Shown piece after piece: positions 1 to 19,124 of a DNA stretch of 64,000 nt; positions within the stretch are counted from its first letter, which is position 1; the number at the start of each line of letters is the position of its first letter. Source of the stretch: Xiphydria camelus (Eukaryota > Arthropoda > Insecta > Hymenoptera > Xiphydriidae); NCBI GenBank assembly GCA_963678675.1, contig OY783192.1, positions 37,417,250-37,481,249 on the forward strand. Direction: 5' to 3'. The notes under the pieces are model-generated. The model had not been told where the DNA came from. It saw only the letters and a program-made list of their open reading frames with translations, and did no database searches. A program made the translations under genes and the position numbers.

Positions 1-38
1 GTCGAGTTAAAATTCAGACCGCTCGAGGGGAGACTTAC

Positions 39-658
39 TATATATGGACAATCCCGTTGGTCGATCAAAACCTGATAGAATGTGTGAGTTCTCCCTTTAA
101 CTTCCTTCCCTACACTGTTGACATTGCTTTCATCATTCCTGACAAGTTAAAAATATCGTATACACGACTGCGTTTTGCAAGTATCTACTATTACTTCGGC
201 GGACGTTAATAGCGTCATATTTTCAATGCTTTCAATCGGTTCTGTCGTACGATATCTTCAAGTAATTTCTACATCGGTGCTTCTATCGAATGACGTACTC
301 GTTCTTTTTATTCGGCATATCCCTGTCGTACACTCTCGCCATCCAAGGAAACAGGACGACGCCGCGATATCCGAATACCCTGTGAAGTATCAACTGTCCG
401 GTCTCGTATTTCCCTTGTAATTTCGGTGTTTCCAATTTACCAACTTCCGACAGTCTGAAACCGACGCTTGAGTCCGATTAATCGCGAAGGCATATCTGGT
501 GGAGTCGGCGACGAGAACACAGGTTATGTGTCGCGTGTATTTACGTAATAAGAAAAGTACCTCATATACTTGGCATTCTGTATTGCGAAGAGCGTCTTCG
601 AGGTCTGGAGAAGCGAATTTCGTAAATTTCTCGGAAAAATGCCACGCGTGAGTCCCAT
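39..658 (-). CDS. Poldip2: POLDIP2-like mitochondrial protein, 5' exons only (partial)
   Basis: Three exons on the minus strand: 658-570, 454-299 and 138-39, all with GT-AG borders and matching phases (2, 2, 0); the gene continues off the left edge. Exon 1 starts at the ATG at 658 and gives a basic, hydrophobic, Arg-rich leader (begins MGLTRGIFPRNLRNS) that looks like a mitochondrial targeting sequence. Exon 2 encodes the family hallmark GKYETGQLILHRVFGYRGV followed by VLFPWMARVYDRD; exon 3 encodes KEVKGRTHTFYQVLIDQRD. These match, from memory, the YccV-like domain of human POLDIP2 (polymerase delta-interacting protein 2), a mostly mitochondrial protein also linked to DNA polymerases. The C-terminal ApaG/DUF525 domain is expected beyond the window. 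The ATG lies head to head with RpLP2. Confidence is high for family, moderate for exon 1. Confidence 0.88.
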
Positions 659-890
659 GATTAACTATACGAAAGAACCGTGTTGTTGGGAGTTTTTTAT
701 TTTGAGAACGGCAAAATTGGGTCACGTGATTTTCATTGACGTTTCGACGAAACTTGCGGAAGTTCGCAACGTCGCCACGGTCGACGAGCCGAAAAACCAC
801 TAGGGGCCCCGTCCATTTTGTTTCGGTCGTTGAAACAGGTTGACGTTGCTTATAGCGTTTCCCACGTTTCGTGTCGTCAAAGACTTAAAA
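659..890. promoter_or_regulatory. Bidirectional promoter of Poldip2 and RpLP2, with RpLP2 non-coding first exon
   Basis: The Poldip2 start codon (658, minus) and the RpLP2 leader (plus) share this short interval. The RpLP2 5' UTR exon is inferred to end at 890, just before a consensus donor (GTAAGT at 891-896), because the coding exon at 1401 is preceded by a polypyrimidine-AG acceptor. The transcription start is not resolved; a pyrimidine-rich stretch around 808-835 is the likely 5'TOP region. No TATA box is evident. Confidence 0.5.
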
Positions 891-1253
891 GTAAGTGAAA
901 GATAAGTTGCCGAGAAAGTATTTGAAAAATATTATCGACATTGCATTCTATCGTTATAACGCGTAACAAATTGATACTTAAAATAGTAGGATCGACCCGA
1001 ATTTTCGAAGATGCTCGTGGATTCAGAATGTTCTGTTGAATTTGTTTACATGCCGCCTGCCCGGGCGTTTGGCAATTGTTCCTCGATCGATAATGATTAA
1101 CCAACTATTATGGTTCACTTTTGTAACAGTTTGATAGTCGAGATCTGTATTGACCAGTTATAAGTTTGTTATAATGTTGAGATTTTCCTTTGACGTTAAC
1201 CTCGAATTTTTTACATGCGAGCTATTTTACTCCTGTTTTTCATAATACATAGC

Positions 1254-1334
1254 AAATCAGAAAATGATGATTTAACTTATACCATCTTTCGCCTGATTGG
1301 CAGTGATGATTTATTTTCCTACTGACTGTAATTT
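1254..1334 (+). ncRNA. Box C/D snoRNA in the 5' UTR intron of RpLP2
   Basis: All four boxes are visible in order: C ATGATGA (1264-1270), D' CTGA (1293-1296), C' GTGATGA (1303-1309) and D CTGA (1322-1325). Flanks AAATCAG (1254-1260) and CTG-ATTT (1326-1334) can pair as the terminal stem. The D box ends about 75 nt before the 3' splice site at 1400, the usual spacing for intron-encoded C/D snoRNAs. The element directly before D' reads ACCATCTTTCG, complementary to the conserved 28S rRNA segment CGAAAGATGGT, so it probably guides a 2'-O-methylation there. Box and guide identification is by eye; the rRNA match is from memory. Confidence 0.78.
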
Positions 1335-1401
1335 AAGTTGCTTTTAAAAAATCTGTAAGCTTCTAAGAGCGTTGTACTTTAATTATACATTTCTTTTAAG
1401 A

Positions 1402-2045
1402 ATGCGTTACGTGGCCGCTTATCTCTTGGCTGTACTGGGTGGCAAACTTTCCCCCAACCAGACAGACATCGAAAAAATCCTCTCCTCTGTTGGAATCGAA
1501 GCAGATGCCGAGAAACTCAAGAAGGTTATTTCCGAGCTCAACGGAAAGTCCATCGACGACTTGATCGCACAGGGTAAGTTGGACCTGGAATTCCTATTTT
1601 TGACTAAATTCAGGACTCCAACTTAACGTTTCACTTTTTCATTTTCAGGACGCGAAAAATTGTCCTCCATGCCAGTTGGCGGTGCTGCTGCTCCAGCTGC
1701 GGCAGCTGGTGCCGGAACTGCTGCCCCAGCCGAGGAAAAGAAGGGTAAATTTGGTTTTTATTTAATGAATGTGATACAAAAATGCAGCAGGTCTATCGAC
1801 TGCTATTTATCGTATAGTTAAAGTAGACTTTACATGATGATTTCATTTCACCATCTTTCGACTGACACGATGTGCTGTTAATTTTTATATCTGAGATTAC
1901 AGAGAGCTTTGAAAATTTTTTCTTTACTGATGCAGCAAATGTTAATGCGCCCAAATTGATTTACAATTTAACAGAGGAAAAGAAACCAGCAAAGGAGGAG
2001 TCCGAGTCTGAAGATGACGACATGGGATTCGGTCTGTTCGACTAA
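1402..2045 (+). CDS. RpLP2: 60S acidic ribosomal protein P2
   Basis: Coding exons 1402-1573, 1649-1744 and 1975-2045 give 112 residues, the normal P2 length. The protein starts [19 protein letters not shown], has the helical dimerisation domain (about 1-65), an Ala/Gly/Pro-rich hinge (about 70-90), a charged Lys/Glu stretch, and ends with the invariant acidic tail ...[11 protein letters not shown]1/P2 dimers form the lateral stalk of the large ribosomal subunit with P0 and recruit translational GTPases. The start chosen is the ATG right after the acceptor at 1399-1400; a leader exon lies upstream (to about 890). Introns 1 and 3 appear to host two related C/D snoRNAs, a common arrangement in ribosomal protein genes. 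Nothing is broken. Confidence 0.97.
1828..1900 (+). ncRNA. Second box C/D snoRNA-like sequence, paralogue of the first, in an RpLP2 coding intron
   Basis: C box ATGATGA (1834-1840), D' CTGA (1862-1865), a degenerate C' around 1868-1874 and D CTGA (1891-1894). Before D' it carries CACCATCTTTCG, the same 28S-complementary guide as the copy at 1254-1334, so the two probably arose by duplication between introns and target the same rRNA nucleotide. The D box is about 80 nt before the acceptor at 1973-1974. The terminal stem and C' box are weaker than in the first copy. Confidence 0.62.
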
Positions 2046-2163
2046 ACAATGGATTTGCCATCCGGTACAGCCCAAAAGACTTTATTCTGCAGCAGTGAAA
2101 CAATGCTGGTCGAGTTGTGCAAATATTTGTATGTTTTTTTTATCATTGTGACGACTGCTGAAG

Positions 2164-2169
2164 AATAAA
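2164..2169 (+). terminator. RpLP2 polyadenylation signal
   Basis: AATAAA 119 nt after the RpLP2 stop, followed by a T-rich stretch; the 3' UTR is thus short, as usual for ribosomal protein genes. Confidence 0.8.
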
Positions 2170-2916
2170 TCGTATAAAAAATACCTGAAAGGATATATTT
2201 GTTATTCTTCATCGAACTCAACTCTGAGATAAGTTTGGAGACATTGCTGAAGTTATTTAGTGTGGAAGATGCCGATGGCTTATTGAATTTTGTATGTAGA
2301 ATTTTATAAATTGATCACAAACTAACGTGTGAATCGATTCGGCTTACGAAAATAGAGCATATAAAATCGTTATGAGAAAGAGCATGTCGATAAAAGCAGC
2401 CGGCAAATCTCGGGGTGAAAAGAATTACGTGCGCCGTCGCGGCTTCATTCACAAGCTTAATGTGTAGGGTCAGGAGAGGGGGGAGTAAGGTAGCGCCCCA
2501 CAAGTCACTCCGACAAGTACTCGTATCCCTCCGCCGAGTTACATTACTACGTGATTCGCGAATTATAAAATTCGCAACGCGATTCGCCGTTTTAATACGA
2601 TCGCTTTATATTTCAAATCGCAACTTTAATCTTCCCAGAAAAGGGATATGTTCGTTAAAACGTAAGATTCGTGGAACTATTTTTTCTTTGGGGGCGGACA
2701 TGGCGGCCATGTTGGGTGTCAGCGGCGATCAGTGACGGCATTCGCTTTGCGTCAGTCGGTTGTAAGTGCGGATGACCGAGCTGAGGTTTTCGGGGTGAAA
2801 GACGTACGAAAATCGGCAGAGGAGTTGTGAACAGTTCTCTTCTACGGCCGCGCATCGATATCGACGAGAGACTCGCGGCGTGAAGACACCGAAAAGCGTA
2901 AAAAAACACTGCGAAA
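2170..2916. promoter_or_regulatory. Intergenic region and Chc promoter/5' UTR
   Basis: No gene is seen between the RpLP2 poly(A) signal and the Chc start. The last about 230 bases (from about 2690) are GC-richer, contain GGCGGACATGGCGGCCATG and lack in-frame coding continuity to Chc, and are read as core promoter plus 5' UTR. The exact start site is not resolved. Confidence 0.4.
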
Positions 2917-11569
<8,653 letters not shown>

Positions 11570-13718
11570 GACGCGCTGTACGACACCTTCCTCTACACCG
11601 ATCAACAATATCTACTTTTCTATAAGGTTTAGTTAGAGCGATATCGCGTCATTAGCAAGTCGCATCATAACCAATTGTCGGAGAGCTATCGAGAGGACGG
11701 AAGGCGCGTTTGAAATTCGATTCAAAAGTACGACGACATTGTCGCAACTCGCGCGAGCAACAGAGCGGAAACGCTCGAACGTGTAGAGTATCGCCGGAAA
11801 CGTGACCTGGCCATGTTGAGGTATTTTCGAATGGTTCGTATACGTTTGCAGATGCGTCGCGTGAGTTTGATCGTGTCTCCTGAAAGAAACGGAAGGGCCG
11901 TTATTATTTCTTCGTGAGGAATATTAGTTTTCCATGCCGTTCAACACGCGAGGAGTTGACGCATAGATCAGATCTTGCGCGCGATGTACAATATGTCTGT
12001 CATTGTACACTGTCTAATAGATTTTCTCAGACGTAATGCCGACCGACGATAGAGTGTTCGCGAGTGTTCGGCGAACGATTCACTTTTTTTTTCCAGTAAG
12101 TATACGATATTCGCGATACCGATTATTATAATTTATTCGTAACTAGAACGCATATTTCCCGCTCGACGAGACAACAGAAAAGAATGAGATTATCTTCTCG
12201 TTTTTCGACTTTTGGCTATGGTGTCAACAACAAAAAAGTATGTATACCTTGCGTTAAAGACAAGGAGATGTATGAATGAAACGACCGGAAAAGAAATGAG
12301 CTCCTTGCCGCGCGGCCTCTCTTCTGCGCTAATTATTTGCACCACATAAGAAGACACCCCCTAGTTTTAATCACCCCATTTATTTGTACCGTTTCGGCAG
12401 GACGAGCTTAGCATTCTCTTCTCCGTTTATTCCCAATCGCGTCGTTATAGGTAGCAGTCGTATCGTTGCAAGGAGTCTTCCTTGACGCGTTTTAACGACG
12501 GTACGATGCGTTAGAAACGGAAATAGGGACATAACAAACGCATCGTCCTCATCATCGAATAACGCGTGAATGCATTCGCCAGATTGTCTTAAATCTGCGT
12601 AAGATGTCCTGTTCTCCGGGGAGCGAGATCTAGTAGATGCGCTAAGAAATTGTTTCGCTTCTCTTCTTGGCACATCCCGAGTCGCATTGCGCTTTTGGAA
12701 GAACTCTATCAGGGTCTAAGATAGTTTCACCGTGTGTTACAACTCCTAGCGTATAATCGTACTCTACGTATGTATTCGTAGTTCAGTCCTTTTCCGCCCC
12801 GCCCCGATCCTTCAATCGACAAGTTAAAAGGATACGCGAAATCAATAGAGGATTAGCACCCCGTGTCTCTGCCCCACGCGATACCGAGCCAATAAACGTT
12901 TAATTGACTCGGTGCATCCAATTACGTCGCGGTTACGTAGCCTGGATCGAAAGTTTAGACGATCTCGAGAGTTCGGGCAAGTTACGTCGTCCCTCGTAAC
13001 TTTCGAGTTGCGATAGCATAGCCGTTAAACGTTAGTTAAAAAAGAAAGGACGCGTCGGTGAACTCGGGTAGCACGCGCGAAGACATACGACATTCCCAAT
13101 AAAAATTGCAGTTTCACGTGTCCCGCGCTCTTCCGAGAGGAAGAAACGGAGAAGATTTTAAAATCAAATTCCCGCTCGAAGCTAAATTATTTAAAAAGAG
13201 AAAACTAACAAAAAAATAATCCATTCGTAGCCTCCTTTCACGCGCCGAATTATCGAGCTCCGTCATTCTCGCATGTTGTTATTATATTGATATCATGATT
13301 ATTTGAATATTGTGAATTATTACGACGACGAAGACGATGATGATGATTATTATTATTAACATTATTATTGAGTATTGAAGGAGGGAGAAGAATTATTAAA
13401 AAAAAAAAATAGAACGAAACAGCATGTGAAAAACGAAGAACGATTATAACTATAAATATATATATTATAAATACATAATTATATTACGATATATTGGTAA
13501 TTAATGTAACATATAATTAGTAGGCATACGTCGTATTGTAGCGATGTCGAAGGGAATTACTCTCGGTCTATTGAGAGTGAAGAAGAATGCGAGAATCAAT
13601 AATAAAAAAAAATGAAGGAAAATGAAATTGTGGGAGAAAATCGCGTCGCGTTTTATTGTTCTTGCTGTAAAATGTATAACGGATATGCGCCCAGATGCTA
13701 TACATAGTTTGAAATAAA
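11570..13718 (+). other. Probable Chc 3' UTR with several candidate poly(A) signals
   Basis: After the Chc stop there is no further plus-strand gene. Candidate AATAAA signals lie at about 12891, 13098, 13600 and 13713-13718; which are used cannot be told. The sequence at 13318-13400 is a GAC/GATGAT/TTATTA simple-repeat tract. If the last site is used, the 3' UTR is about 2.1 kb and converges on Pop4. A minus-strand open frame at 12380-12715 is listed separately. Confidence 0.5.
12380..12715 (-). other. Open minus-strand segment with a BESS-like motif, possible exon or relic
   Basis: The frame is open from an AG at 12717-12716 to a stop at 12380-12382, 111 residues. It contains DDEDDAFVMSLFPFL and, about 20 residues later, ATIRLL, a spacing close to the BESS motif found at the C-terminus of insect MADF-BESS regulators. 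No MADF-coding exon was found upstream before Pop4, and the segment overlaps the inferred Chc 3' UTR, so it may be a chance frame or a relic. Confidence 0.25.
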
Positions 13719-14074
13719 TGGAAGCCTGTTTGACGAAGTTTCATCGCAATCGCGCGGACGACGACCCAGCTGCAGCTCCTGGTCTGATTTCGTCAGGGGA
13801 GAAATAACGCGTGTAGATTAAAAGAGTAAATGATTTACTTTCTGTTATTTTCTTACGCTATTTACAATTCAGCTATGTGCGTCGCTTTGAATTTTTTGAC
13901 CGATCGTTCCGCCGGTCGCGTGCAAAGTTCTTTACCAAATAATTCCAATATCACACCACCTAAATCCAGTTTAAAGACTACAGTCTCCTTTGGAATTGCT
14001 GGAACGCAAAATTTTCATCTTTAGTGTAGTATGTGGTAAACTTCGCCAAATTTTGTCCACTTCATTTGCTCAAA

Positions 14075-14729
14075 CTACACGCGCCAAGCTTTATTTTTAA
14101 TTGCTTTATGTAACTTACTTCGTAAAATGTTATCTTTGCCGAGTACTCTGAAAGTACCCTTTGTATCTTGTAAGACTATTCCATTGAGCCCGACCAAACT
14201 AGGACATTTAGATCTCACAATTGAGACAGTGGCTCCGTGATAATCTGCCTTCATTAATTTTTTAGCAACTGCTTCCCAAGTAGTGTCTGTCGGATCGCCT
14301 GGCAAATCTGTGAAAGCTTCGACACCGAGCATTTGCTGCATATAATCACGCCAAAGATCATTTAGCGGCAGAAGCTCGGAGTACTTCAAATCGCTCTTCC
14401 TGGCCAATTTATTTAACCCGAGTATTGCGCGTTTTCTGGCAGAGAGAAATTTTCCTTTCCTCGACCGCCTTCGAGGACCGCCAACTTTGTGTTTGTTGAA
14501 GATGTACGTCTAGAAATTTTAAGCCGCTAGAGTCGATATATCAAGTACGGAATATCGACAGGTGGATAAATGTAAATGTCGAGGAGACGTCGCGACACAC
14601 CTTTTGCAATTCTTCGGATACCGACTTGAGGTCGGAAGTTGGTAATAACCCTTCCAAAAAGTTCAAGATATACTGTTCGCGATTTTCACAGGTAGTCGCC
14701 TGGTTTGTAACGTTGACAGGAAGGGACAA
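14075..14729 (-). CDS. Pop4: Ribonuclease P/MRP subunit p29
   Basis: Two exons, 14729-14601 and 14509-14075, joined in phase 0, give 187 residues. The second exon has a basic nucleolar-type stretch (RKGKFLSARKRAILGLNK), then YSELLPLNDLWRDYMQQML, then ADYHGATVSIVRSKCPSLVGL, NGIVLQDTKGTFRVLGKDN: the Sm-like beta-barrel fold of the Rpp29/Pop4 family (family recalled from memory). It is slightly shorter than the human protein (about 220). Pop4 contacts the RNA subunit of RNase P (tRNA 5' maturation) and RNase MRP (pre-rRNA cleavage) in the nucleus/nucleolus. It is convergent with Chc and head to head with the E2 gene at 15329, about 600 bp apart. Complete and intact. Confidence 0.93.
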
Positions 14730-15328
14730 ACAAATATTTTCTATGAAAGAAATTTATTCGGTTATTTACAACAAAGAAAAATGGAGGATTATTTAATTTT
14801 TCAGTTGTATTCACCCGAAGATGACATGTTTGGATCCTCTGTCCCATACCACGTGGTAACTAGACGAATTTCGTGTCTGCAGCAATTTAGCTTCCTTACC
14901 GGAAGTCGGGCGAATGGCGTGTTCTAAGCGGATTGGCTATTCGTCCGGTAGTCGGACCGTGGTGAAACAGCCGACATTTGCGCGTCGCGAAGAAATTTGA
15001 GATATAAAATCTGCGATCATTTGAGTTATATAGCAAGGTATAAGATTATATTGATAGAGAGAAAGACGCTGCGTAGTGCGAACCGTTTTTTATATCGTTT
15101 ATCATAAGCGCTAAGCACAATAGCGCGACTGCCTATCTACCCGCCTTCGTTTAAAAATATACACCTGTCTCCTTCTTGCGCGGGACGCGCGTGCGCGTTC
15201 GTTCGCTCTCTTTCCGGTTGTTTTGCTTTTCGAGAATTTCGGAGCATTCGTCGGAGCGTCCGAGGACTAGCGAGTACGCTCGCGCGCTCTGACCATTTCC
15301 GCAGAAACTAGTGAGATTTATATTCAAA
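14730..15328. promoter_or_regulatory. Bidirectional promoter between Pop4 and UBE2L3
   Basis: About 600 bp separates the two start codons. No other coding segment is visible. The half next to the E2 gene is CpG-rich with CT-rich tracts (about 15165-15300), consistent with a broad housekeeping promoter and 5' UTR. Start sites are not resolved. Confidence 0.45.
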
Positions 15329-16843
15329 ATGGCAGCTACGAGAAGGCTGGCAAAGGTAATTTTAAGTTTTTCGCCAGTATTTGATTTGCAATGTAAAATT
15401 TTCCATTCGTGACGGGTCGCCGACGAGCTTAGAATTTTCTACGAGCATAGAAACGTTTTCTCGAGTCTTTTACCTGCAGATGATGAAATGTGGAGTACAG
15501 CTGACTTCTCACGCATCGCGATTTCCATCTAGAAATTTCAGTTTGCACGGACCCCGCGATTTTGCGATACTCGTCAATTCTCGCGACTGTAAACGTCCGA
15601 AAATAGCTTTCTTCGCGGTGAATTCTACGTGGTATCGTGTGATCCCGAAATTTAGGTCTTTTTTGCTTCATCCTTGACTCCGTAATTCCAGGAACTGAGC
15701 GAATTAAGGAGTTCAGCCATGAAGAATTTCACGAATATCCAGGTGGACGAGGCTAATATTCTCACTTGGCAAGGCCTCATATTACCGGTACGTTCGATAA
15801 CGTTACTAAAATGTCATTGTCACCTAACCTCACTCTCTGTTGACGTGGACCGATATCAAATGTCGGTTTATACGATCGTTCAACCTTCGATTATAAAATG
15901 AATTGCATTGTCGCACAGGAAATCTCGAGTCACAGGTCCTTCTTATTTTTGTCTTTCAGGACAATCCTCCGTACAACAAAGGCGCATTTCGTATCGAGAT
16001 AAATTACCCGGCGGAATATCCATTCAAACCGCCGAGAATAAACTTCAAGACAAAGATATACCATCCAAATATCGATGAGAAGGGACAAGTTTGTCTACCA
16101 ATTATTCATGCTGAAAATTGGAAACCTGCGACAAAAGCGGATCAAGGTAAGGCTTTATTTTATTAAAATAGTTTATTGATTTATGCAATGGAAGTAGCTA
16201 TAAATCTTAGCGGCTCTATTGATGTAAAGGAAAACGAACACGATATTTATAGTGGTCGATGAATTCTGAGAATCTTGGAACTGGTTGGGTAATTTTATAG
16301 GTCATGAAAATGTCGCGGAGAGCTAGAGTCAAGAATTTTTCCCGTCTAATTCTGCATCATTTTTACATATGTATGAGATTCAGAAGAAAGAAATTATTTC
16401 AGTCTAAGAGTCCTGAAATAGTCAGAACATTTTATACGCAGTCTTGAAACAGAATCCCAAATTACGCGTTGTAGTCTGTTCTTAAATTTTCATATCGAGT
16501 CAGTAGACTAGGTATCTTTAAAGAGGAACGCCTTTCTCTCCAATCGATCCTACGGAAACACCTATCGTCCTTTCAAGACATCCCTCAGCTACCATCCGGC
16601 CTTCTCGACAAATTCCGACTTGGCACGGCAAATAGCCACAGCTTTCAAGTATCGTATAATTGCTTATTTCCAGTGATCCAAGCTTTAATCGCATTAGTAA
16701 ATGATCCCGAACCCGAACATCCCCTGAGGGGTGATTTAGCCGAGGAATATCTGAAAGATAGAAAGAAGTTTTTTAAGAACGCGGAGGAATTCACAAAAAA
16801 GCACGCGGAGAAAAGGCGGGAGTCATCGTCTGCTGCCGAATAA
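15329..16843 (+). CDS. UBE2L3: Ubiquitin-conjugating enzyme E2, UBE2L3/UbcH7 type
   Basis: Four exons (15329-15355, 15692-15787, 15960-16146, 16674-16843) give 159 residues. The protein runs [29 protein letters not shown], then the UBC core with [16 protein letters not shown] and [13 protein letters not shown], placing the catalytic cysteine at residue 86 as in human UBE2L3. The end is [19 protein letters not shown], a few residues longer than human (154). This E2 transfers ubiquitin by transthiolation to HECT and RBR ligases (parkin, HHARI) rather than directly to lysine; that is family knowledge. The first exon is only nine codons. All splice borders are GT-AG and the core motifs are intact. 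Confidence 0.96.
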
Positions 16844-17151
16844 CCGTGATTGGCCTTACTCACCAAGATGCCTGTCGCCCGGCCTCCTGACACAGAACGT
16901 AAATCCGCCTGGCGCTCTGAATCGGCGCCAGGTTGCAGAGATCAGTGTGTACAGTATTTGGTTGATCGATGACAAAGACACATACACATACACGCATTTA
17001 CACGGAGAGGACAAGCACAGGACAGACGCAAATCACATAATATCCATAATCTTATGGACACGAACTTTTAAATATGATATATAAATTATGATAAAATAAC
17101 TGTATAATATTATCGTTTAGTAAGAGCTATGGGCTGTTTTGGTAACCATTG

Positions 17152-17157
17152 AATAAA
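17152..17157 (+). terminator. UBE2L3 polyadenylation signal
   Basis: AATAAA about 310 nt after the stop codon, the first good signal downstream of the gene. Confidence 0.7.
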
Positions 17158-17159
17158 TA

Positions 17160-19124
17160 TAAGTTAATCTCTATTCTTTCGAAATGATCTGCGCCGCGTA
17201 ATCGCGTGTTTGACGGAGGAGAAAGAGGCTGAAAGTAAGAAAGGGGAGCAGAAGGCATCGAGATACTACTAGCGAATCTATCCATCACGTGCCGTCGCGT
17301 AATGCGCATTTTCGAGACACCACGCGAACGTGAAAAAGTTTATCAATCGTTACTTGTCGAAGGTTTCCTAGAAGCGTAGAATACTCGTCCAGTTGTGCTA
17401 TAATGGTTGTTAGGTGTTATGGTAGAAGCTGTGATTGAATATGCGTCACGTAGACCGTTTCCTTTACGCAATGTGCATATATGTATATAAAGAATCCACA
17501 GATATTCGTTAATCAATCAATTAAAAGAATAATACAATTTATGTATATCGTTACTCTCAACTTTTCGTGTCTTTGACGTGTACTGCAACGATGAATCGAT
17601 CGTCCTTCACGCGTTTTCTCGTCTGAATAGAATTTAGCGATTCCCCCCCCCCGAGTACGTGAAACGAGTGTGGATAGCGTTATCAGTGCCAAAAATTAAC
17701 GAAGAACTACCATCTGTTTAACGGACAATAATAGTTTGAAAAAGCTACGATTTTATAGCAAGATATTATTATATTGATATAGTATCAGTGCTCAATTAAA
17801 GACGAGAAATAATCGATTCGATGAGTACACGCTTCAACGTTGCACCTATATCTATGCGTTAATGTAAATGTACAGCTTTGACGGGTTTTTAATCCATGAT
17901 CGTCGTTTGATCGAGCGACGCATTCAATAATTTCATAATCCTAAGTAGAGGATAAACGATCTTGCTTTGATATCTGAAGGATCGTTTAAAATTTGTAAAT
18001 CGTTTAAATTGTAAATGGAAATGGATATGCTGACTAGAAAATCGTACCGAGGTGATAGATGGAAATTTCAGTCGCTTCTACACAGTTGTGAACTGAGTTG
18101 TGTATTTGTATTCGTTATTACAAGCAAGTAGGGTAATACTGACGAGTAGAGACATACGGGATAATATAAATATTCAGTCTTTTCATTTCACGTTTTCGCA
18201 AGTCTAGGTATACTTTCTTATAACGGCAAGGATTACTTAAAGATTATTCGCACTTCAAAACAGAACGGCTTTATGTATTTTTAGTAACAAAAATAATAGT
18301 TTCGAGTCCTTATAGCTATCATTTACCGTTTCACCTTTCGAACCGCATCTCCGTTTCTCTCGAGCTATACGTAATTTCGCAATAAGTGAAATATTCCTAT
18401 AATTCAAAAGGAATGCGCGCGCCCCTCCTGAGGTATCTTTTTACAACAAAATTAATCGCGCCACTCCGCGTTGGTGGATAACAAAATAGCCCCTAGTTGG
18501 AAGATATTTTATACTTTAGTTTCTATGCATAATGTGCTGTACGACGAAGGAGTATGAAATCAACGAAACCGTAAGTCGCGCTTTGCACGCAATTAAATGC
18601 TTTACACTAGTCAGGATACGAGAACACGATCACGAGGATGCACGTGAAATGCGTTCGAATCTCGAGAGGAAACTGCAACTGTTCCTTACAACGCCAGTAC
18701 ACAATTTTTTCTAGATCACCAACATTTAATTCGGATTGGTATAAGATACATTGAACCCGAGTTTTCGGTGCACGATACGTTCTTTTCTAACGAGAGATCG
18801 CAATGGCGATTCCCTTTAATTGTGCTACAAAACGGCAAGAAAAAACGAGCGGCGAAGACCGGTATATTACAATTCTCGTTTACACATCATAGTTTGTACA
18901 AAAAAAAAGAAGCTAGGGTTACAGCAGACATTGAAGATATTACGTTTTGCTAGATCTAAGATATGTAAAAAATAAACTTTTAAATAAAGCGCCGTTTCCT
19001 TTCTCTTTGCTCGACGCCTCGGTACGCGAAACCCCAACATCACCGATCGTTTAGGATTTATCGCGGAATTTACATAAATTGTGTGTGATAAAGTGTGAGA
19101 GTTTCATTGGAAAGGAATACGACG
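17160..19124. other. Intergenic spacer between convergent UBE2L3 and DNA2
   Basis: AT-rich sequence with many stops in all frames. A C10 run lies at about 17643-17652. No gene, RNA or clear repeat was recognised; the DNA2 3' UTR must occupy the right end. Confidence 0.5.

Noticed and set aside
390..800. 136-residue minus-strand open frame at the left edge
   Set aside because: It runs through the Poldip2 exon 1, intron and exon 2 in the wrong frame; the spliced frame matches POLDIP2.
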